A stretch of DNA of 64,000 nucleotides from Colletes latitarsis (taxonomy: Eukaryota > Arthropoda > Insecta > Hymenoptera > Colletidae). The notes beneath the pieces are model-generated. The model was given only the letters and a program-made list of their open reading frames with translations, ran no database searches and had not been told where the DNA came from. The stretch covers positions 23,658,001-23,722,000 of the forward strand of contig NW_027488368.1 of the NCBI RefSeq assembly GCF_051014445.1, written 5' to 3'. The position numbers and the translations under genes are program-made. Shown piece after piece: positions 33,688 through 47,425 of the stretch. Position 1 is the first letter of the stretch. Each line of letters begins with the position of its first letter.

Positions 33688-36600
33688 ATGCGTTATCTTC
33701 TAAAATATTGAGCGAAACCAGGTTTAATTGACTGTTTCAGTGTGGTCCCACATTACTACGTGATCCAAACCAGAAAAAACCCAGCATCCGTTCAACAAGT
33801 ATGTGAACAATGCGAAAGTATGAGTCTGATGGGTGAAAATCCCAGGCCAAACCTAGACCTAACATGCGTTATCCTCAAAAATATTGATCGAAACCTGGTT
33901 TAATCGACTGTTTCAGTGTTGTACTTCATTACTACGTGATGTAATCCAGAAAAAGCCCAGGATCTAGCCATCAAGTATGAGAAATATGCGAAAGAATGAG
34001 CCTGATGAGAGCAAATCCCAGACCTAACCTAGACCTAACATGAATTATTCTCTAAAATATTGATCGAAACCAGGTTTAATTGACTGTTTCAGTGTGGTCC
34101 CACATTACTACGTGATCCAAACCAGAAAAAACCCAGCATCCGTTCAACAAGTATGTGAACAATGCGAAAGTATGAGTCTGATGGGTGAAAATCCCAGGCC
34201 AAACCTAGACCTAACATGCGTTATCCTCAAAAATATTGATCGAAACCTGATTTAATCGACTGTTTCAGTGTGGTACCACACTACTACGTGATGCAATCCA
34301 GAAAAAGCCCAGGATCTAGCCATCAAGTACGAGAAATATGCGAAAGAATGAGCCTGATGAGGGCACATCCTAGACCTAGCCCAGACCTAATTTGCGTTAT
34401 CCTCTAAAATATTGATCAAAACCAGGTTTGATTGACTGTTTTAGTGTGGTACCACATTACTACGTGATGCAATCCAGAAAAAGCCCAGGATCTAGCCATC
34501 AAGTATGAGAAACATGCGAAAGAATGTGCCCGATGAGGGCAAATCCTCGACCTAACCCAGACCTAACATGCGTTCTCCTCTAAAATATTGATCGCAACCA
34601 GGTTTAATAGACTGTTTCAGTGTGGTACCACACTACTACGTGATCCAAACCAGAAAAAACCCATGATCTGTTCAACAAGTATGTGAACAATGCGAAAGTA
34701 TGAGTCTGATGAGTGAAAATCCCAGGCCAAACCTACACCTAACATGCGTTATCCTCAAAAATATTGATCGAAACCTGGTTTAATCGACTGTTTCAGTGTG
34801 GTACCACATTACTATGTGATCCAAACCAGAAAATAACCCAGGATCTGTTCAACGAGTATGTGAAGAGTGCGAAAATATGAGTCTGATGAGGGCAAATCCC
34901 AGACCTATACCAGACCTAACTTGCGTTGTCCTCTAAGATATTGATGGAAGCCAGGTTTAATTGACTGTTTCAGTGTTGTACTTCATTACTACGTGATGCA
35001 ATCCAGAAAAAGCCCAGGATCTAGCCATCAAGTATGAGAAATATGCGAAAGAATCAGCCTGATGAGAGCAAATCCCAGACCTAACCTAGACCTAACATGA
35101 ATTATTCTCTAAAATATTGATCGAAACCAGGTTTAATTGACTGTTTCAGTGTGGTCCCACATTACTACGTGATCCAAACCAGAAAAAACCCAGCATCCGT
35201 TCAACAAGTATGTGAACAATGCGAAAGTATGAGTCTGATGGGTGAAAATCCCAGGCCAAACCTAGACCTAACATGCGTTATCCTCAAAAATATTGATCGA
35301 AACCTGGTTTAATCGACTGTTTCAGTGTGGTACCACACTACTACGTGATGCAATCCAGAAAAAACCCAGCATCCGTTCAACAAGTATGTGAACAATGCGA
35401 AAGTATGAGTCTGATGGGTGAAAATCCCAGGCCAAACCTAGACCTAACATGCGTTATCCTCAAAAATATTGATCGAAACCTGGTTTAATCGACTGTTTCA
35501 GTGTTGTACTTCATTACTACGTGATGTAATCCAGAAAAAGCCCAGGATCTAGCCATCAAGTATGAGAAATATGCGAAAGAATGAGCCTGATGAGAGCAAA
35601 TCCCAGACCTAACCTAGACCTAACATGAATTATTCTCTAAAATATTGATCGAAACCAGGTTTAATTGACTGTTTCAGTGTGGTCCCACATTACTACGTGA
35701 TCCAAACCAGAAAAAACCCAGCATCCGTTCAACAAGTATGTGAACAATGCGAAAGTATGAGTCTGATGGGTGAAAATCCCAGGCCAAACCTAGACCTAAC
35801 ATGCGTTATCCTCAAAAATATTGATCGAAACCTGGTTTAATCGACTGTTTCAGTGTGGTACCACACTACTACGTGATGCAATCCAGAAAAAGCCCAGGAT
35901 CTAGCCATCAAGTACGAGAAACATGCGAAAGAATGAGCCTGATGAGGGCACATCCTAGACCTAGCCCAGACCTAATTTGCGTTATCCTCTAAAATATTGA
36001 TCAAAACCAGGTTTAATTGACTGTTTTAGTGTGGTACCACATTACTACGTGATGCAATCCAGAAAAAGCCCAGGATCTAGCCATCAAGTATGAGAAACAT
36101 GCGAAAGAATGTGCCCGATGGGGGCAAATCCTCGACCTAACCCAGACCTAACATGCGTTCTCCTCTAAAATATTGATCGCAACCAGGTTTAATAGACTGT
36201 TTCAGTGTGGTACCACACTACTACGTGATCCAAACCAGAAAAAACCCATGATCTGTTCAACAAGTATGTGAACAATGCGAAAGTATGAGTCTGATGAGTG
36301 AAAATCCCAGGCCAAACCTACACCTAACATGCGTTATCCTCAAAAATATTGATCGAAACCTGGTATAATCGACTGTTTCAGTGTGGTGCCACATTACTAT
36401 GTGATCCAAACCAGAAAATAACCCAGGATCTGTTCAACGAGTATGTGAAGAGTGCGAAAATATGAGTCTGATGAGGGCAAATCCCAGACCTATGCCAGAC
36501 CTAACTTGCGTTGTCCTCTAAGATATTGATGGAAGCCAGGTTTAATTGACTGTTTCAGTGTTGTACTTCATTACTACGTGATGCAATCCAGAAAAAGCCC

Positions 36601-37033
36601 AGGATCTAGCCATCAAGTATGAGAAATATGCGAAAGAATCAGCCTGATGAGAGCAAATCCCAGACCTAACCTAGACCTAACATGAATTATTCTGTAAAAT
36701 ATTGATCGAAACCAGGTTTAATTGACTGTTTCAGTGTGGTCCCACATTACTACGTGATCCAAACCAGAAAAAACCCAGGATCCGTTCAACAAGTATGTGA
36801 AGAATGCGAAGGTATGAGTCTGATGAGGGCAAATCCCAGGCCTAGCCCAGACCTAACTTGCGTTGTCCTCTAAGATATTGATGGAAACCAGGTTTAATTG
36901 ACTGTTTCAGTGTTGTACTTCATTACTACGTGATGTAATCCAGAAAAAGCCCAGGATCTAGCCATCAAGTATGAGAAATATGCGAAAGTATGAGCCTGAT
37001 GAGGGCAAATCCCAGACCTATCCCAGACCTAAC
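33688..37033 (+). repeat. T block 2: a 9-monomer and an 8-monomer HOR in tandem
   Basis: T0 and T1 are followed by unit 34040-35624 (1585 bp, nine monomers) and unit 35625-37033 (1409 bp, the canonical eight). In the longer unit T8 is replaced by a T2-like monomer, then a hybrid (T3 left half with CCCAGCATCCG right half) and a T1-like monomer. Confidence 0.85.
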
Positions 37034-38443
37034 TTGTGTTATCCTCTAAAATATTGATCGGAACCAGGTTTAATCGACTGTTTCTTTGTGGTACCACATT
37101 ACTACGTGATCCAATCCAGAAATAGCCCAGGATCTAGCCATGAAGTATGAGAAATTTGCGAAAGTATGAGCCTGATGAGGGCAAATCCTAGACCTAACCC
37201 AGACCTAACATGCGTTATCCTCTAAAATATTGATCGAAGCCAGGTTTAATTGAATGTTTCAGTGTGGCACCACATTACGACGTGATGCAATCCAGAAATA
37301 GCCCGGGATCTAGCCATCAAGTATGAGAAATATGCGAAAGAATGAGCCTGATGAGAGCAAATCCCAGACCTAACCTAGACCTAACATGCGTTATCCTCTA
37401 AAATATTTATCAAGACCAGGTTTAATTGAATGTTTCAGTGTGGTACCACATTACTACATGATCCAATCCAGAAATAGCCCAGGATCTAGCCATGAAGTAT
37501 GAGAAATATGCGAAAGTGTGAGCCTGAAGAGGGCGAATCCCAGACCTATCCCAGACCTAACATGCGTTATCCTCTAAAATATTTATCAAGACCAGGTTTA
37601 GTTGAATATTTCTGTGTGGTACCACATTACTACGTGTACCAAACCAGAAAAAACCCAGGATCCGTTCAACAAGTATGTGAAGAATGCGAAAGTATGAGTC
37701 TGATGAGTGAAAATCCCAGGGCTAACCTAGACCTAACATGCGTTATCCTCTAAAATAATGATCCAAACCAGGTTTAATGGACTGTTTCAGTGTGGTACCA
37801 CTTTACTACGTGATCCAAACCAGAAAATAACCCAGGATCTGTTCAACGAGTATGTGAAGTGTGGGAAAGTTTGAGTCTGATGAGGGCAAATCCCAAACCA
37901 ATCCCAGACCTAGCTTGCGTTATCCTCTAAAATATTGATCGAAACCAGGTTTAGTCGACTGTTTCAGTGTGGTAACACATTACTAGGTGATCCAAACCAG
38001 AAAAAACCCAGGATCAGTTCAACAAGTATGTGGAAAACGCGATAGTATGAGCCTGATGAGGGCGAATCCCAGACCTATCTCAGACCTAACTTGCGTTATC
38101 CTCTAAAATATTGATCGAAACCAGGTTTAATTGACTGTTTCAGTGTGGCACCACATTACTACGTGATCCAATCCAGAAATAGCCCAGGATCTAGCCATGA
38201 AGTATGAGAAATATGCGAAAGTATGAGCCTGATGAGGGCAAATCCTAGACCTAACCCAGACCTAACTTGCGTTATCCTCTAAAATATTTACCAAGACCTG
38301 GTTTAATTGATTGTTTCAGTGTGGTACCACATTACTACGTGAACCAAACCAAAAAAAAACCCAGGATCCGTTCAGCAAGTATGTGAAGAATGCTAAAGTA
38401 TGAGTCTGATGAGTGAAAATCTCAGGGCTAACCTAGACGTAAC
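37034..38443 (+). repeat. Linker block X before V copy 6 (8 monomers)
   Basis: It starts with a U monomer, then GAAATTTGCG, GATCGAAGCC and TTGAATATTTCTGTG monomers that match 18.5-19.25 kb, then the GTGGTAACACATTACTAGG class and TTTACCAAGACCTGG. It contains the six monomers that are absent at 24755. Confidence 0.8.
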
Positions 38444-39499
38444 ATGCGTTATCCTCTAAAATATTGATCCAAACCAGGTTTAGTGGACTGTTTCAGGGTG
38501 GTACCACTTTACTACATGATCCAAAGCAGAAAAAACCCTCGATCAGGTCAACATGTATGTTAGAACTGCGAAAGTATGACCCTGATGAGGGCAAACCCCA
38601 GGCCTAACCTAGACCTAACATGCGTTATCCTCAAAAATATTGATCGAAACCTGGTTTAATCGCCTGTTTCAGTGTGGTACCACACTACTACGTGATGCAA
38701 TCCAGAAGAAGCCCAGGATCTAGCCATCAAGTATGAGAAATATGCGAAGGAATGAGCCTGATGAGAGCAAATCCCAGACCTAACCCAGACCTAACATGAA
38801 TTATTCTCTAAAATATTGATCGAAACCAGGTTTGATTGACTGTTTCAGTGTGGTACCACATTACTACGTGATCCAATCCAGAAATAGCCCAGGATCCAGC
38901 CATGAAGTATGAGAAATATGCGAAAGTATGAGCCTGATGAGGGCAAATCCTAGACCTAACCCAGACCTAACATGCGTTATCCTCTAAAATATTTATCAAG
39001 ACCAGGTTTAATTGATTGTTTCAGTGTGGTACCACATTACCACGTGATCCACACCAGAAAAAACCCAAGATCCGTTCAACAAGTATGTGAAGAATGCGAA
39101 AGTATGAGTCTGATGAGTGAAAATCCCAGGCCTAACCTAGACCTAACATGCGTTATCCTCAAAAATATTGATCGAAACCTGGTTTAATCGCCTGTTTCAG
39201 TGTGGTACCACACTACTACGTGATGCAATCCAGAAAAAGCCCAGGATCTAGCCATCAAGTATGAGAAATATGCAAAAGAATGAGCCTGATGTGGGCAAAT
39301 CCTAGACCTATCCCAGACCTAACTTGCGTTATCCTCTAAAGTATTGATCGAAACCAGGTTTAATTGACCGTTTTAGTGTGGTACCACTCTACTACGTGAT
39401 CCAAAGCAGAAAAAACCCTCGATCAGGTCAACATGCATGTTAAAACTGCGAAAGTGTGCCCCTGATGAGGGCAAATCCCAGGCCTAACCTAGACCTAAC
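38444..39499 (+). repeat. HOR cassette V, copy 6 (6 monomers, 1056 bp)
   Basis: The CCCTCG markers are at 38536 and 39416 (880 bp). It is the first half of a 10-monomer tandem duplication with copy 7, and V3 has the CACGTG variant. Confidence 0.9.
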
Positions 39500-40203
39500 A
39501 TGCGTTATCCTCAAAAATATTGATCGAAACCTGGTTTAATCGCCTGTTTCAGTGTGGTACCACACTACTACGTGATGCAATCCAGAAAAAGCCCAGGATC
39601 TAGCCATCAAGTATGAGAAATATGCGAAAGAATGAGCCTGATGAGCGCAAACCCCAGACCTAAGCCAGACCTAACATGCGTTATCCTCTAAAATATTGAT
39701 CGAAACCTGGTTTAATCGACTGTTTCAGTGTGGTACCACACTACTACGTGATGCAATCCAGAAAAAGCCCAGGATCTAGCCATCAAGTGTGAGAAATATG
39801 CGAAAGAATGAGCCTGATGAGGGCACATCCTAGACCTATCCCAGACCTAATTTGCGTTATCCTCTAAAATATTGATCGAAACCAGGTTTAATTGACTGTT
39901 TTAGTGTGGTACCACATTACTACGTGATCCAATCCAGAAATAGCCCAGGTTCTATACATGAAGTATGAGAAATATGCGAAAGAATGAGCCTGATGAGGGC
40001 AAATCCTAGACCTAACCCAGACCTAACATGCGTTATCCTCTAAAATATTTATCAAGACCTGGTTTAATTGATTGTTTCAGTGTTGTACCACGTTACTACG
40101 TGAACCAAACCAGAAAACACCCAGGATCCGTTCAACAAGTATCTGAAGAATGCGAAAGTATGAGTGTGATGAGTGAAAATCTCAGGACCAACCTAGACCT
40201 AAC
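39500..40203 (+). repeat. Truncated W after V copy 6 (4 monomers)
   Basis: The four monomers are GAGCGCAAACCCC, GGGCACATCC, TTCTATACATGAAG and GTTACTACGTGAACC classes. The block then goes straight back to D' of V copy 7, giving a 1760-bp period. Confidence 0.85.
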
Positions 40204-41259
40204 ATGCGTTATCCTCTAAAATATTGATCCAAACCAGGTTTAGTGGACTGTTTCAGGGTGGTACCACTTTACTACATGATCCAAAGCAGAAAAAACCCTC
40301 GATCAGGTCAACATGTATGTTAGAACTGCGAAAGTATGACCCTGATGAGGGCAAACCCCAGGCCTAACCTAGACCTAACATGCGTTATCCTCAAAAATAT
40401 TGATCGAAACCTGGTTTAATCGCCTGTTTCATTGTGGTACCACACTACTACGTGATGCAATCCAGAAGAAGCCCAGGATCTAGCCATCAAGTATGAGAAA
40501 TATGCGAAGGAATGAGCCTGATGAGAGCAAATCCCAGACCTAACCCAGACCTAACATGAATTATTCTCTAAAATATTGATCGAAACCAGGTTTGATTGAC
40601 TGTTTCAGTGTGGTACCACATTACTACGTGATCCAATCCGGAAATAGCCCAGGATCCAGCCATGAAGTATGAGAAATATGCGAAAGTATGAGCCTGATGA
40701 GGGCAAATCCTAGACCTAACCCAGACCTAACATGCGTTATCCTCTAAAATATTTATCAAGACCAGGTTTAATTGATTGTTTCAGTGTGGTACCACATTAC
40801 CACGTGATCCACACCAGAAAAAACCCAAGATCCGTTCAACAAGTATGTGAAGAATGCGAAAGTATGAGTCTGATGAGTGAAAATCCCAGGCCTAACCTAG
40901 ACCTAACATGCGTTATCCTCAAAAATATTGATCGAAACCTGGTTTAATCGCCTGTTTCAGTGTGGTACCACACTACTACGTGATGCAATCCAGAAAAAGC
41001 CCAGGATCTAGCCATCAAGTATGAGAAATATGCAAAAGAATGAGCCTGATGTGGGCAAATCCTAGACCTATCCCAGACCTAACTTGCGTTATCCTCTAAA
41101 GTATTGATCGAAACCAGGTTTAATTGACCGTTTTAGTGTGGTACCACTTTACTACGTGATCCAAAGCAGAAAAAACCCTCGATCAGGTCAACATGCATGT
41201 TAAAACTGCGAAAGTTTGCCCCTGATGAGGGCAAATCCCAGGCCTAACCTAGACCTAAC
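40204..41259 (+). repeat. HOR cassette V, copy 7 (6 monomers, 1056 bp)
   Basis: The CCCTCG markers are at 40296 and 41176 (880 bp). It is near-identical to copy 6 at offset 1760, with only scattered base differences (for example CATTGTGGTACC at about 40430 and GTTTGCCCC at about 41215). Confidence 0.9.
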
Positions 41260-42843
41260 ATGCGTTATCCTCAAAAATATTGATCGAAACCTGGTTTAAT
41301 CGCCTGTTTCAGTGTGGTACCACACTACTACGTGATGCAATCCAGAAAAAGCCCAGGATCTAGCCATCAAGTATGAGAAATATGCGAAAGAATGAGCCTG
41401 ATGAGCGCAAACCCCAGACCTAAGCCAGACCTAACATGCGTTATCCTCTAAAATATTGATCGAAACCTGGTTTAATCGACTGTTTCAGTGTGGTACCACA
41501 CTACTACGTGATGCAATCCAGAAAAAGCCCAGGATCTAGCCATCAAGTGTGAGAAATATGCGAAAGAATGAGCCTGATGAGGGCACATCCTAGACCTATC
41601 CCAGACCTAATTTGCGTTATCCTCTAAAATATTGATCGAAACCAGGTTTAATTGACTGTTTTAGTGTGGTACCACATTACTACGTGATCCAATCCAGAAA
41701 TAGCCCAGGTTCTATACATGAAGTATGAGAAATATGCGAAAGAATGAGTCTGATGAGTGAAAATCCCAGGCCTATCCCAGACCTAACTTGCGTTATCCTC
41801 TAAAGTATTGATCGAAACCAGGTTTAATTGACCGTTTTAGTGTGGTACCACTTTACTACGTGATCCAAAGCAGAAAAAACCCTCGATCAGGTCAACATGC
41901 ATGTTAAAACTGCGAAAGTGTGCCCCTGATGAGGGCAAATCCCAGGACCAACCTAGACCTAACATGCGTTATCCTCTAAAATATTGATCCAAACCAGGTT
42001 TAGTGGACTGTTTCAGTGCGGTACCACTTTACTACGTGATCCAATCCAGAAATAGCCCAGGATCTAGCCATCAAGTATGAGAAATATGTGAAAGTATGAG
42101 CCTGTTGAGGGCAAATCCTAGACCTAAGCCAGACCTAACATGCGTTATCCTCTAAAATATTGATCGAAACCTGGTTTAATCGACTGTTTCAGTGTGGTAC
42201 CACACTACTACGTGATGCAATCCAGAAAAAGCCCAGGATCTAGCCATCAAGTGTGAGAAATATGCGAAAGAATGAGCCTGATGAGGGCACATCCTAGACC
42301 TATCCCAGACCTAATTTGCGTTATCCTCTAAAATATTGATCGAAACCAGGTTTAATTGACTGTTTTAGTGTGGTACCACATTACTACGTGATGCAATCCA
42401 GAAAAAGCCCAGGATCTAGCCATCAAGTATGAGAAATATGCGAAAGAATGAGCCCGATGAGGGCAAATCCTCGAGCTAACCCAGACCTAACATGCGTTAT
42501 CCTCTAAAATATTGATCGAAACCAGGTTTAATTGACTGTTTCGGTGTGGTACCACATTACTACGTGATCCAATCCAGAAATAGCCCAGGATCTAGCCATG
42601 AAGTATGAGAAATATGCGAAAGTATGAGCCTGACGAGGGCAAATCCTAGACCTAACCCAGACCTCACATGCGTTATCCTCTAAAATATTTATCAAGACCA
42701 GGTTTAATTGATTGCTTCAGTGTGGTCCCACATTACTACGTGATCCAAACCAGAAGAAACCCAGGATCCGTTCAACAAGTATGTGAAGAATGCGAAAGTA
42801 TGAGTCTGATGAGTGAAACTCCCAGGCCTAACCTAGACCTAAC
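41260..42843 (+). repeat. Linker W, copy 7 (9 monomers) with an ectopic D monomer
   Basis: It follows copy 6's flank to about 41748, then carries a D-class monomer at 41793-41968 (CTCTAAAGTATTG, CATGCATGTTAAAACTGCG) outside a V cassette. It then resumes with CCAGGACCAACC and the normal W order to T0. Confidence 0.8.
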
Positions 42844-44605
42844 ATGCGTTATCTTCTAAAATATTGAGCGAAACCAGGTTTAATTGACTGTTTCAGTGTG
42901 GTCCCACATTACTACGTGATCCAAACCAGAAAAAACCCAGCATGCGTTCAACAAGTATGTGAACAATGCGAAAGTATGAGTCTGATGGGTGAAAATCCCA
43001 GGCCAAACCTAGACCTAACATGCGTTATCCTCAAAAATATTGATCGAAACCTGGTTTAATCGACTGTTTCAGTGTTGTACTTCATTACTACGTGATGTAA
43101 TCCAGAAAAAGCCCAGGATCTAGCCATCAAGTATGAGAAATATGCGAAAGAATGAGCCTGATGAGAGCAAATCCCAGACCTAACCTAGACCTAACATGAA
43201 TTATTCTCTAAAATATTGATCGAAACCAGGTTTAATTGACTGTTTCAGTGTGGTCCCACATTACTACGTGATCCAAACCAGAAAAAACCCAGCATCCGTT
43301 CAACAAGTATGTGAACAATGCGAAAGTATGAGTCTGATGGGTGAAAATCCCAGGCCAAACCTAGACCTAACATGCGTTATCCTCAAAAATATTGATCGAA
43401 ACCTGGTTTAATCGACTGTTTCAGTGTGGTACCACACTACTACGTGATGCAATCCAGAAAAAGCCCAGGATCTAGCCATCAAGTACGAGAAATATGCGAA
43501 AGAATGAGCCTGATGAGGGCACATCCTAGACCTAGCCCAGACCTAATTTGCGTTATCCTCTAAAATATTGATCAAAACCAGGTTTAATTGACTGTTTTAG
43601 TGTGGTACCACATTACTACGTGATGCAATCCAGAAAAAGCCCAGGATCTAGCCATCAAGTATGAGAAACATGCGAAAGAATGTGCCCGATGGGGGCAAAT
43701 CCTCGACCTAACCCAGACCTAACATGCGTTCTCCTCTAAAATATTGATCGCAACCAGGTTTAATAGACTGTTTCAGTGTGGTACCACACTACTACGTGAT
43801 CCAAACCAGAAAAAACCCATGATCTGTTCAACAAGTATGTGAACAATGCGAAAGTATGAGTCTGATGAGTGAAAATCCCAGGCCAAACCTACACCTAACA
43901 TGCGTTATCCTCAAAAATATTGATCGAAACCTGGTATAATCGACTGTTTCAGTGTGGTACCACATTACTATGTGATCCAAACCAGAAAATAACCCAGGAT
44001 CTGTTCAACGAGTATGTGAAGAGTGCGAAAATGTGAGTCTGATGAGGGCAAATCCCAGACCTATACCAGACCTAACTTGCGTTGTCCTCTAAGATATTGA
44101 TGGAAGCCAGGTTTAATTGACTGTTTCAGTGTTGTACTTCATTACTACGTGATGTAATCCAGAAAAAGCCCAGGATCTAGCCATCAAGTATGAGAAATAT
44201 GCGAAAGAATGAGCCTGATGAGAGCAAATCCCAGACCTAACCTAGACCTAACATGAATTATTCTCTAAAATATTGATCGAAACCAGGTTTAATTGACTGT
44301 TTCAGTGTGGTCCCACATTACTACGTGATCCAAACCAGAAAAAACCCAGCATCCGTTCAACAAGTATGTGAACAATGCGAAAGTATGAGTCTGATGGGTG
44401 AAAATCCCAGGCCAAACCTAGACCTAACATGCGTTATCCTCAAAAATATTGATCGAAACCTGGTTTAATCGACTGTTTCAGTGTGGAACCACATTACTAT
44501 GTGATCCAAACCAGAAAATAACCCAGGATCTGTTCAACGAGTATGTGAAGAGTGCGAAAATATGAGTCTGATGAGGGCAAATTCCAGACCTATCCCAGAC
44601 CTAAC
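42844..44605 (+). repeat. T block 3 (10 monomers, 1762 bp)
   Basis: The order is T0-T1-T2-T3-T4-T5-T6-T7-T2-T6. The T7 copy has a GATGTAATCC right half (a T7/T1 or T9 mixture), which places T2 immediately after it. Two 177-bp monomers explain the +2. Confidence 0.85.
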
Positions 44606-47425
44606 TTGTGTTATCCTCTAAAATATTGATCGGAACCAGGTTTAATCGACTGTTTCTTTGTGGTACCACATTAGTACGTGATCCAAACCAGAAAAAACCC
44701 AGGAGCAGTTCAACAAGTATGTGAAAAACGCGAAAGTATGAGCCTGATGAGGGAGAATCCCAGACCTATCCCAGACCTAACTTGCGTTATCCTCTAAAAT
44801 ATTGAACGGAACCAGGTTTAATTGACTGTTTCAGCGTGGTACCACATTACTACGTGACCCAAACCAGAAAAAACCCAGGATCTGTTCAACAAGTATGTGA
44901 AAAACGCGAAAGTATGAGCCTGATCAGGGCAAATCCCAGACCTATCCCAGACCTAACATGCGTTATCCTCTAAAATATTGATCGAAACCAGGTTTAATTG
45001 ACTGTTCCAGTGTGGTGCCACATTACTACGTGATCCAATCCAGAAATAGCCCAGGATCTAGCCATGAAGTATGAGAAATATGCGAAAGTATGAGCCTGAC
45101 GAGGGCAAATCCTAGACCTAACCCAGACCTAACATGCGTTATCCTCTAAAATATTTATCAAGACCAGGTTTAATTGATTGTTTCAGTGTGGTCCCACATT
45201 ACTACGTGATCCAAACCAGAAAAAACCCAGGATCCGTTCAACAAGTATGTGAAGAATGCGAAAGTATGAGTCTGATGAGGGCAAATCCCAGGCCTAACCC
45301 AGACCTAACTTGCGTTGTCCTCTAAGATATTGTTGATGGAAACCAGGTTTAATTGACTGTTTCAGTGTTGTACTTCATTACTACGTGATGCAATCCAGAA
45401 AAAGCCCAGGATCTAGCCATCAAGTATGAGAAATATGCGAATGTATGAGTCTGATGAGGTCAAATCCCAGAACTATCCCAGACCTAACATGCGTTATCCT
45501 CTAAAATATTTATCAAGACCAGGTTTAATTGATTGTTTCAGTGTGGTCCCACATTACTACGTGATCCAACCCAGAAATAGCCCAGGATCTAGCCATGAAG
45601 TATGAGAAATATGCGAAAGAATGAGCCTGATGAGAGCAAATCCCAGACCTAACCTAGACCTAACATGCGTTATCCTCTAAAATATTTATCAAGACCAGGT
45701 TTAATTGAATGTTTCAGTGTGGTACCACATTACTACATGATCCAATCCAGAAATAGCCCAGGATCTAGCCATCAAGTATGAGAAATATGCGAAAGAATGA
45801 GCCCGATGAGGGCAAATCCTCGACCTAACCCAGACCTAACATGCGTTATCCTCTAAAATATTGATCGAAACCAGGTTTAATTGATTGTTTCAGTGTGGTC
45901 CCACATTACTACGTGATCCAAACCAGAAAAAACCCTGGATCCGTTAACAAGTATGTGAAGAATGCGAAAGTATGAGTCTGATGAGTGAAAATCCCAGGCC
46001 TAACCTAGACCTAACATGCGTTATCCTCAAAAATATTGATCCAAACCAGGTTTAGTGGACTGTTTCAGTGCGGTACCACTTTACTACGTGATCCAATCCA
46101 GAAATAGCCCAGGATCTAGCCATGAAGTATGAGAAATATGTGAAAGTATGAGCCTGTTGAGGGCAAATCCTAGACCTAACCCAGACCTAACATGCGTTAT
46201 CCTCTAAAATATTGATCGAAGCCAGGTTTAATTGAATGTTTCAGTGTGGCACCACATTACGACGTGATGCAATCCAGAAATAGCCCGGGATCTAGCCATC
46301 AAGTATGAGAAATATGCGAAAGAATGAGCCTGATGAGAGCAAATCCCAGACCTAACCTAGACCTAACATGCGTTATCCTCTAAAATATTTATCAAGACCA
46401 GGTTTAATTGAATGTTTCAGTGTGGTACCACATTACTACATGATCCAATCCAGAAATAGCCCAGGATCTAGCCATGAAGTATGAGAAATATGCGAAAGTG
46501 TGAGCCTGAAGTGGGCGAATCCCAGACCTATCCCAGACCTAACATGCGTTATCCTCTAAAATATTGATCGAAACCAGGTTTAATTGACTGTTCCAGTGTG
46601 GTGCCACATTACTACGTGATCCAATCCAGAAATAGCCCAGGATCTAGCCATGAAGTATGAGAAATATGCGAAAGTATGAGTCTGATGAGTGAAAATCCCA
46701 GGGCTAACCTAGACCTAACATGCGTTATCCTCTAAAATAATGATCCAAACCAGGTTTAATGGACTGTTTCAGTGTGGTACCACTTTACTACGTGATCCAA
46801 ACCAGAAAATAACCCAGGATCTGTTCAACGAGTATGTGACGTGTGGGAAAGTTTGAGTCTGATGAGGGCAAATCCCAAACCAATCCCAGACCTAGCTTGC
46901 GTTATCCTCTAAAATATTGATCGAAACCAGGTTTAGTCGACTGTTTCAGTGTGGTAACACATTACTAGGTGATCCAAACCAGAAAAAACCCAGGATCAGT
47001 TCAACTAGTATGTGGAAAACGCGATAGTATGAGCCTGATGAGGGCGAATCCCAGACCTATCTCAGACCTAACTTGCGTTATCCTCTAAAATATTGATCGA
47101 AACCAGGTTTAATTGACTGTTTCAGTGTGGCACCACATTACTACGTGATCCAATCCAGAAATAGCCCAGGATCTAGCCATGAAGTATGAGAAATATGCGA
47201 AAGTATGAGCCTGATGAGGGCAAATCCAAGACCTAACCCAGACCTAACTTGCGTTATCCTCTAAAATAATTACCAAGACCTGGTTTAATTGATTGTTTCA
47301 GTGTGGTACCACATTACTACGTGAACCAAACCAAAAAAAAACCCAGGATCCGTTCAACAAGTATGTGAAGAATGCTAAAGTATGAGTCTGATGAGTGAAA
47401 ATCTCAGGGCTAACCAAGACGTAAC
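44606..47425 (+). repeat. U monomers and linker block X before V copy 8 (16 monomers)
   Basis: About 44850-45575 matches 62110-62835 (offset 17260), including GTTCCAGTGTGGTGCC. About 45597-46382 matches 29040-29825. From about 46754 the long repeat with 30200 begins. A 179-bp monomer lies at 45310-45488. Confidence 0.8.

Larger units (their letters stand above)
30200..35180 (+). repeat. Long direct repeat, copy 1 (about 5 kb)
   Basis: It pairs with about 46754-51380. The offset is 16554 up to about 32915, 16378 from about 33120 and 16201 from about 33690. The two steps are one monomer each (the second also includes a 1-bp A-run difference), so this copy has two extra monomers. Shared rare variants include GTGACGTGTGGG and CAGACAAAACCC. 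Confidence 0.85.
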
